Below, piece by piece: positions 57,466-64,000 of a stretch of 64,000 bases of DNA; the stretch's first letter is position 1, and every line of letters begins with the position of its first letter. The notes beneath the pieces are model-generated. The model was given only the letters and a program-made list of their open reading frames with translations. It was not told where the DNA came from and ran no database searches. Source of the stretch: Siphonodentalium dalli. Lineage: Eukaryota > Mollusca > Scaphopoda > Gadilida > Siphonodentaliidae. Both the position numbers and the translations under genes were made by a program. The stretch spans positions 42,510,194 to 42,574,193 of the forward strand of contig CP136069.1 in assembly GCA_032622095.1 (NCBI GenBank), given 5' to 3'.

Positions 57466-58697
57466 GAGTCCGATATATATATCTGACAAATGCATCTTAG
57501 CAACTGAGCAACCGGTAGGTTGGAAGGTGTGAAATCAGATTGCCTGGCTTCGTAAATAAATAAAATAAATCTGAATATGAACAAATATAGAAACATGTCA
57601 ATGAGCACTCTTAAATATAATGGTATCTATACAACACCCGTTGACGTCAGGCACATGTATTCAACGGAATGCAAGCCGGAACTACTTCGAGTTGATGTCG
57701 TTGGCAAGAGGGATGACATACATAATGATCCGCTTTGGGTGATGCACAGATAATTACCACTTTTTCATCACACTTAAATCACAATTAAGGTAGTTATATT
57801 ATCAATAGTAGTCGCAGTCATGGATTAAACTTATCTGACACAAGGGTGTGGAATAGAGACAGAACATAACATGCTTAATAATCTATAATCTTTTATCAAA
57901 TTTGTTGCAGACGGCGCACAGTAAAATTTCACCCAAGCTCCTCTTTCATGAAATATATCATTGTGCTGCCGCAACTCACTCGATAAAGGAATCTCGATTA
58001 AGATGCACCTTGTGGTCTGTCTATATATATATATATCACGCACTGTACAACGAGGTAAATTGTATAAAATATTGCAAACATCACATGTGCGTATGTAAAA
58101 GTTACAAGTTGCAGCTGTCCTATCCCGTATGTCATGACAATAGAAGCTAGTCCATATGAAGTATTTATATGTGTGATATTTAGATTGGTGAAAGAACATT
58201 GTAGATGGCAAACACATATTGATATATGGCCACAAAGAACGGCTAGTGCAAACCATGGTACATTATACATAATTAGGCAATCGATGATTAACCTTATCTT
58301 ATATTAGTCACTATCCTTTTTTTTTAAACTGAGTAGAATTCGAATTATAATTTAAAATAACATACATTCTGATTGTAAAATAGACAGGAGGATAATTGTA
58401 CATGTACAAACATTGAAACAAATGTGAACATCATGTAAACATAAAAACATTAATTCTCAGTGATTATTTATGACATTCCCCAGGGACCAGCCGAGAGAAT
58501 TCAAATTGGGAGAACTCACTTCTCTCTATTAGATTATTAGGGAGAAATGGACTGTAATCGAGTAGAAATCATAAAGGGTGAAGTTATTTTTACTCTCCAA
58601 CATCACCTTTCTGTGATCTAGAAAGTATTATGCAATACAAGAGCCCATGTATAATATAGAGAATAAGTAATCAACTGGTTCCAAGAATTATGTTAAA
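57466..58697. other. no gene recognised
   Basis: A 141-codon open frame on the minus strand (57831-58256) has no motif or coding look, and neighbouring frames are equally open. Confidence 0.35.
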
Positions 58698-59272
58698 CAA
58701 GAGGCGTGCACTTGAGTGCTAGCATTCCCCCACCGTGGCAAATTCAACCCGCATTATCCGTAAACCCGACAAAAAAGATTTTTAACTTTAAAGAAAAATT
58801 CGGACTAATTATATTGATATGGTGTCACAAGAAGCTTGTACAGAAAAAATTATTCAAATTGGTTCATATTTGTTAAAGTTATTAAGTCGGACAGAATGTT
58901 TCTAAGTCAAAATAAGTCGAAAATGAAGTGTAATATTACGAAAAACAGTCTGAGCCAATCCCTAGCCGCATCATGTAGAGAGGGTATTGTGAGAAGCATG
59001 TATACCAAAAATTATTGAAATCGGTTCATATTTGTTAAAGTTATTAAGTCGGACAGAATTTTCTAAGTCAAAATAAGTCGAAAATGAGGCGTAACTCAGT
59101 GTAACTTAGGAGATTGCATACAAAAATTTATTGAAATCGGTTCATAGTTGTTCGAGTTATGAGGTCGGACGGACAGCACGACAGACACACGGATGGAGAA
59201 AGCGTGACGGACGGACGGTACGACGCAGTCAATCCAGTATACCCCCCATTTTCTTCGAAAGTGGGGGTATAA
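58698..59272 (-). mobile_element. Helentron-like tandem-repeat element (family H), copy 2
   Basis: Minus strand: start ATACCCCCAC...GAAGAAAATGGGGGG, GTCCGTC microsatellite, three units with ATGAACCGATTTCAATAA, 3' end CACTCAAGTGCACGCCTCTTG at 58698 (in parts: hairpin GCACTCAAGTGC, then CTCTTG), followed by TT. Confidence 0.7.
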
Positions 59273-59370
59273 TAATTCACGAGAGACGAGAGACATCGGT
59301 AAGAAATGAGTGAGCGTTAGCGCATGAGTGTCTTACCCAAACGTCTCTCGCCTCGAGTGAATTATTGAAC
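59270..59370. repeat. imperfect palindrome of about 100 bp
   Basis: AATAATTCACGAGAGACGAG pairs with CTCGCCTCGAGTGAATTATT. The inner GAGTG and AAGACAC-type arms also pair. It abuts the 5' end of the family H element. Confidence 0.55.
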
Positions 59371-60341
59371 GTAATTCTCGGAACTAATTGATTACTCTAT
59401 TTATTACACTTCTGCATCAATTTGGTTCGCCAAATATGATTAAAAAACACACAGAATTAATGCATGAAAGCCCCGATGTGGAGAAAGATCAATCATCGAA
59501 AATTCAGTCTTGATCAGTAAGCGATGTGACGTCACTGGAAATGACATATAATTCACTAGTAACATTACCATTTTTAATTAACGGCATTTTTAATGGAAAT
59601 CGTACATAGGAGTGTAATAAAACATTATAATGAATAGGTACACGATTATAATCAGTAAATGCACTTCAAATTTTTTTTTTAAAGCGCATACTGGTATATC
59701 GGAGAGAAGGTGTCTCCCAAGAAGCCCTCTAGGTTGGTTCCTGCATTCTCCTGCATTCTCCACAGGCCTACTAACCTAATGAGTCAATGAATCCACTCAT
59801 GGGGAATGTTATAAAATAATCATAGTTGAAATAAAATAGAAACATTAAAATACTATTAATCTAACTCTCTATAAATCTCGTTGAAGTTACTACGTTTTCA
59901 GATTTTTACAGCTTTCAACCAGGAACCAGTCTATTCAACAAGAGACATTGATTGCGCTGAAATAAACAGATGTGTGAGTCGCAGAGACAATGGCAGATGA
60001 CAGCTAGATAGCAAGTTTCAGTCACTAAGCAACTATATCAACTTTGTGACGCAGATCTGTTATTAAAATTAAAAAAAAAAATTCTACTGACTGTCAAAAT
60101 GACAGGCACCAAATGGATGGTGTTGGTTATTTCAAAATGGTGCCTGTCATATTTTCAAATGTACTGAATGAGACCGTATTTAAATTTCCAATCAACTTAT
60201 TATTCGTCAATGAGTGAGTTATTGAGCGTCCAATCGTCACCCAGGAAAAACCCAAGTTATTTTGGTTTTCAAAAGTTCAAAAACGTTCCGTCAATTAATA
60301 CATACAATGTACAAATGCACTTCACAAACAAGATAATTGCA
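59371..60341. other. no gene; one hairpin
   Basis: ATGACAGGCACCAAATGGAT pairs with AAATGGTGCCTGTCAT at about 60100-60150. Nothing else recognised. Confidence 0.35.
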
Positions 60342-60738
60342 TTAACCCTTTACCCAACAGAACGGCCCTGTGCCAATGCATTCTCTTATATATGCGAGTC
60401 GACCATAGGTCGCCTCGCATATATAAGAGAATGCATTGGCTTAACACATTAAAAATTATAAAATTGTTAAAGAATGTAAGAAAAAATGGTAAAAAGTGTT
60501 AAAAAAAAGACTTTAGGCCAATGCATTCTCTTATATATGCGAGGCGACCTATGGTCGACTTGCATATATAAGAGAATGCATTGGCACAGGGCATAACTGT
60601 AACTATCACAATGTGGTCAATGAACCGGTTCCAATGATATCCATATTTGTATGGTTCTATTGAGACAGACCGAAGATATTTTAGGCTGTTGAAGCTTTAT
60701 TTGGCCGGTTTTGGCCGGTTTGTTGGGTAAAGGGTTAA
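60342..60738 (+). mobile_element. piggyBac-like MITE with two hairpins, copy 8
   Basis: Complete, TTAA to TTAA, with a slightly shortened T-run before the second hairpin. Confidence 0.85.
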
Positions 60739-61136
60739 TTCTGAATTGATCTGAAATTAAAAAAGAACTATTTTTTACTTTCAATGTCCAATTTGGCCAG
60801 TAATTGCTCCTTGTACCCAAACAGATACAGATTGTTTAAAAATTTGCAATGGACAAAATGTCCGACAGATACAGATGTGCACTGGACATAAGCTATTTTT
60901 CGTCGGACAATGACCATGACCAGCCACTTATTTTGAGCCTTGACTAGAAACTTAGAGAGTTGTTGCCGTATTTAATGCATTAGACTGGTCCTTGCCTCAA
61001 TACATAATGGTATGTTCTGAAAATCATGATGTTCAATATTGAGCAATGCACATGTTACCACTTGTGAATTTGGCCTCCCATAGGAACTGTTCCAATTGGG
61101 AACTACTTGTTAACAAGTTTTTTATTATAGGAAAGG
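60739..61136. other. nothing recognised
   Basis: AT-rich, with no exon or clear element. Confidence 0.3.
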
Positions 61137-62198
61137 TTAAAGGCACGGGCGGCGTTCATTGCAGAAATATTTATATTTGTTCAAATCGCCATCAACAGAA
61201 GGAATATTAAAATATATATAGTTTTGTTCATATGCCAAACATAATCAGCGCATAAATAGTGTATTGTCTTCAAGACGTATGATGGTGTACATAAACAAGA
61301 ACCTGCTCGTGTTACAGAAGTTTTGCTTCTGTTTACATAACACAGCGCAATTCTATTGGTTAATCACACACAAATGATATAAACGCTCTTTATTATTTCC
61401 ATATCAGGAAAACAGTAACAAATAATGCTCTTTATGTTTACCATATCCGGATCTAAACAAAAGCCAGGTTCTGTAACGTTTTTATATGCCCGTTTGAAAA
61501 AACGGTCGTTTCATGTAAATGGGTAGTCCGTCCGTCCGCTTTTGGTTTCCGGATGATAACTTTAGATTGAATTGAGTGAACTGAACCAAATTTGGTATGT
61601 TAGTTTACCACACCAAAATACAGATCAAGTTCGAATATGGGTTTCGTCCACATGATTTTGACTGAGTTATGCCCCTTTTTTTACTTAGATTTTACCTGAT
61701 TTGGGGTTTCCGGATGATAACTTTAGATTGAATCATGTGAACTGAACCAAATTTGGTATATTAGTTTACCACCACAAAATACAGATCAAGTTCGAATATG
61801 GGTTTCGTTTGCATTATTTTGACTGAGTTATGCCCCTTTTTCGACTTAGATTTTACCTGATATGCGGTTTCCAGATGATAACTTTAGATTGAATCGAGTG
61901 AACTGAACCAAATTTGGTAAACAGATCAAGTTCAAATAAGGGTTCTGTCTACATGCCCCACTCTACTCCAGAAACGGGCGTATTATGCCACGCCCCGACG
62001 GCGTGCTCTTGTTTGCTTACTTGTTTTTACATAACAAAGGAAAAACATTTGACAATAACATACTGTTTATGCCATATTTCTGATTGGTATAAGAACAAAG
62101 TCTCTCTATATTTTAATATTCTTTCTGTTTATGGCGTTTTTTGACCGAGCTGAATATTTTAACAGCATACCCACCGCCAACGCCGCCCGCATCTTTAA
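61137..62198 (-). mobile_element. TTAA-type TIR element (family L), copy with nested insert
   Basis: TTAA|AGGCACGGGCGGCGTT at 61137 and AACGCCGCCCGCATCT|TTAA to 62198. Inverse of 29137-29663 along its whole length except for the nested element at 61484-62011. Confidence 0.75.
61484..62011 (+). mobile_element. Helentron-like tandem-repeat element (family W), nested in L
   Basis: Start ATATGCCCGTTTGAAAAAAC with a CCCGTTT/AAACGG hairpin, GTCCGTCCG, and three units of about 160 bp with TTCCGGATGATAACTTTAGA. End CACGCCCCGACGGCGTG (hairpin) plus CTCTTG. Absent from the sister copy of L, which defines both borders within a T-run. Confidence 0.8.
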
Positions 62199-62519
62199 GT
62201 TGCTTGAAAGTTGCAGTTGTATTTTTGCGGAAATCATTATTTCTGTGTATCTCAAACATCTATTCCATATGGCATTTCTGTTTTGAATAGAAGTTATCCT
62301 CTCTTGTCCCTGTTGAAAATGACTTTTTCCAGGGCCACAGTTGGGCTCTCAAAGCAGATCGACACAACGAATGCTACAGCATATGCAGCCACCATATTAG
62401 CCATGAAAGCAAATACCTGGAATATAGATTATATAAATCCATTAAGTCCATGCAAAGTAAATTCCCTGTTTCTAAGGAAAGCACATGGCACCTACACGTG
62501 CAATCTTTTATTCACATTT
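62199..62519. other. no gene supported; weak exon-like stretch
   Basis: ACTTTTTCCAG at about 62322-62332 is followed by about 41 open codons to AAA|GTAAAT near 62457. The translation is not recognised and nothing else supports it. Confidence 0.15.
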
Positions 62520-62745
62520 AAACCATTCAAGATGGGAACTGCGCTGTTGCAGCATTAAAGATCCTGTGCCAGTGAGTTCTCTTATATATGCATGTCTCCC
62601 ATAGGGAGCCTCGCATATATAAGAGATTACACTGGCTTACAAGGTCAGGGTAAATATTGTTAAGCAATGCATTCTCTTATTTATGAGATGATCCCTATGG
62701 GAGACTCGCATATATAACAGAATGCTTTGGCACAGGGTTTATTTA
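62520..62745. mobile_element. diverged relative of the two-hairpin MITE, right end missing
   Basis: GATGGGAACTGCGCTGTTGC, GATCCTGTGCCAGTG and two hairpins with CTCCCATAGGGAGCCTCGC centres match 51689-51956 inverted. Confidence 0.55.
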
Positions 62746-63082
62746 TTATATGCCAAGTTATCAAATAGTATTCTTGCATCAGATAAAAACCGTTTTCCGT
62801 CTAGTGAGATATCGATATCTCACTCATATCCATCCATGCTAAAATTAAAAGTGATGCGGTACTAGATGAGTTAACATCGCTTCGCCACATTGAACTGGAA
62901 TTGAAAAAATTGTAATCTGTGTTCAATTAATTTTTTTGTTAAACATACATGACATTAGCCCCATTATCGCTAAATCTCTCATAGTGATGACAAAAAACTG
63001 AATTAATTTTTTTTGTCATCACTCATGAGATCAATCCCATAACCCACCAAAAAGTGTAGATATCCTTTGTATACTAGACCTG
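62746..63082. other. no gene; two small palindromes
   Basis: AGTGAGATATCGATATCTCACT at about 62801-62822 (in parts AGTGAGATATC/GATATCTCACT) and GTGATGACAAAAAA.../TTTTTTTGTCATCAC at 62980-63025. Confidence 0.45.
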
Positions 63083-63299
63083 TACAGTAATGCCCTAAAT
63101 AATCGACTCCTTAACCACAGAAGAATTATGGGTAATTTTTCAGGATTTAGTCAGAAATATGGCTTGTTGCCATTCATTGAATAGCTCTCACTGAGAGCTT
63201 TCTGATGAATGGCAACAAACCATATTTCCGACTAAATCCTGAAAAATTACCCATAATTCTGCTGTGGTTAAGAAGTCGATTATTTAGGGCATTACTGTA
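63083..63299. mobile_element. pogo-like foldback MITE, complete copy
   Basis: Palindrome from TACAGTAATGCCCTAAATAA to GGGCATTACTGTA, 217 bp. Confidence 0.8.
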
Positions 63300-63391
63300 T
63301 ACCAAATATATACCACAGAATGTCCTTTCGTTATTGAAAAATTAACACAATTATCACTGCATTCCCTCCAGAACATTGAAACTATCTGGAA

Positions 63392-64000
63392 CAAGAGATG
63401 GACTGTCGTCCACTGCATACCCACATGTGTGCATACCTATAACCTATGACTAGCTGAGATACTCAGGCAGACGGACCCAAAAATCAGTGTTATCAGAGAT
63501 ACAAAGATGATTAACTCTAGAACATAAAACCTGAACAAATCGATTGAACCCTCCATTGAATATCCTCATAGTGAACATCCATGACAAATTGCATAGAGAT
63601 CTGACAACCGGTGGTGGAGATATTGTGCTTGGACAGACAAGAAGTCAACATTTCCAGTTAAACAAAGATGAGTAACTCTAGAAGGGAAAACCCAAACAAA
63701 ACAATTGAACACTTCATTGAATATCCTCATAGTTGTCAACATCGATACAAAATCTCATTAAGATCCGACAACCATTGGTGGAGATATCTGCTCGGAGAGA
63801 CAAAAAACCAACATTTCCAGATAAACAAAGATGAAAAACTCTGGAATGGAAAGCCTGATCAAAACGATTGAACACTCCATTGAATGTCCTCATAGTAGTG
63901 ATCATCCATACCAACTCAATTTCATTGAGATCCGAGCACTACTGTTCAAGTTATGGCTGAGCAGACATCGGGCAAACAGACAGATGCAAAACAATGTACC
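63392..64000 (-). mobile_element. Helentron-like tandem-repeat element (family N), 5' end beyond the window
   Basis: The minus-strand 3' end is hairpin GGACGACAGTCC then ATCTCTTG|TT at 63392. Three units of about 162 bp (AAAGATGAGTAACTCTAG-like at 63503, 63665 and 63828). A GTCTGTTTGCCCGATG-like lead-in is near the window end. Confidence 0.7.

Noticed and set aside
57831-58256. 141-codon ORF on the minus strand
   Set aside because: It is the second-longest open frame, but the opposite strand is also open, no motif is visible, composition is AT-rich and there are no splice or promoter signs.
62333-62456. Possible exon after TTTTTCCAG with donor AAA|GTAAAT
   Set aside because: The translation is not recognised, the donor is weak, and no partner exon exists between two mobile elements; kept only as a low-confidence note.

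Overview
The window looks like AT-rich nuclear DNA from an invertebrate animal, most likely a marine bivalve mollusc. This is inference. The only clear gene has a metazoan NRF-6 (nose resistant to fluoxetine) type sequence cut by large phase-compatible introns, and the rest is dense with short non-autonomous transposons, including the tandem-repeat-bearing Helitron/Helentron-like elements typical of bivalve genomes. There is no sign of bacterial gene organisation. No tRNA, rRNA or CRISPR array was seen.

Gene content. The 3' half of one plus-strand gene runs from 1744 to 24406. Four coding exons (1744-1867, 12632-12821, 16581-16723, 24284-24406) have consensus AG/GT borders and compatible phases. 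Together they encode about 192 C-terminal residues of a multi-pass NRF-6/acyltransferase-3 family membrane protein, and the upstream exons lie outside the window. The introns (10.8, 3.8 and 7.6 kb) are filled with transposons. From 24.4 kb to the end I find no convincing host gene. There is one decayed transposon-type protein fragment (about 48.2 kb) and one GC-rich block with a TATA-like motif and a splice donor on the minus strand (43.16-43.57 kb).

Layout. 0-1.7 kb: end of a pogo-like foldback MITE and a Helentron-like tandem element. 1.97-3.4 kb: TTAA-flanked foldback element with a nested Harbinger-like insert. 4.07-5.1 and 10.04-11.18 kb: Helitrons with 122-bp internal repeats, two of them joined head to tail. 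13.5-16.5 kb: hAT-like MITEs and a 1.8-kb tandem element ending 34 bp before exon 3. 17.9-21.5 kb: a 38-bp minisatellite split by two fused Helitrons. 24.5-30.4 kb: MITEs nested in one another, several with clean target-site duplications. 31.1-33.3 and 45.9-47.9 kb: two blocks built from dozens of CTTAAG-centred palindromes. 34-46 kb: hAT-like, pogo-like and Helentron-like elements. 48.6-60.7 kb: six of the eight copies of a 400-bp TTAA-flanked MITE with two internal hairpins. 61-64 kb: further Helentron-like elements, one with its empty site visible at another copy in the window.

Main result. Several insertions can be read against an uninterrupted sister copy or an exact target duplication inside this same window. 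This lets element borders and target preferences be inferred directly: A|T for Helitrons, T|T for Helentron-like elements, TTAA for several TIR families, and 8, 9 or 3 bp for hAT-, Mutator- and Harbinger-like MITEs. Superfamily names rest on termini and target duplications only, because no transposase was found.
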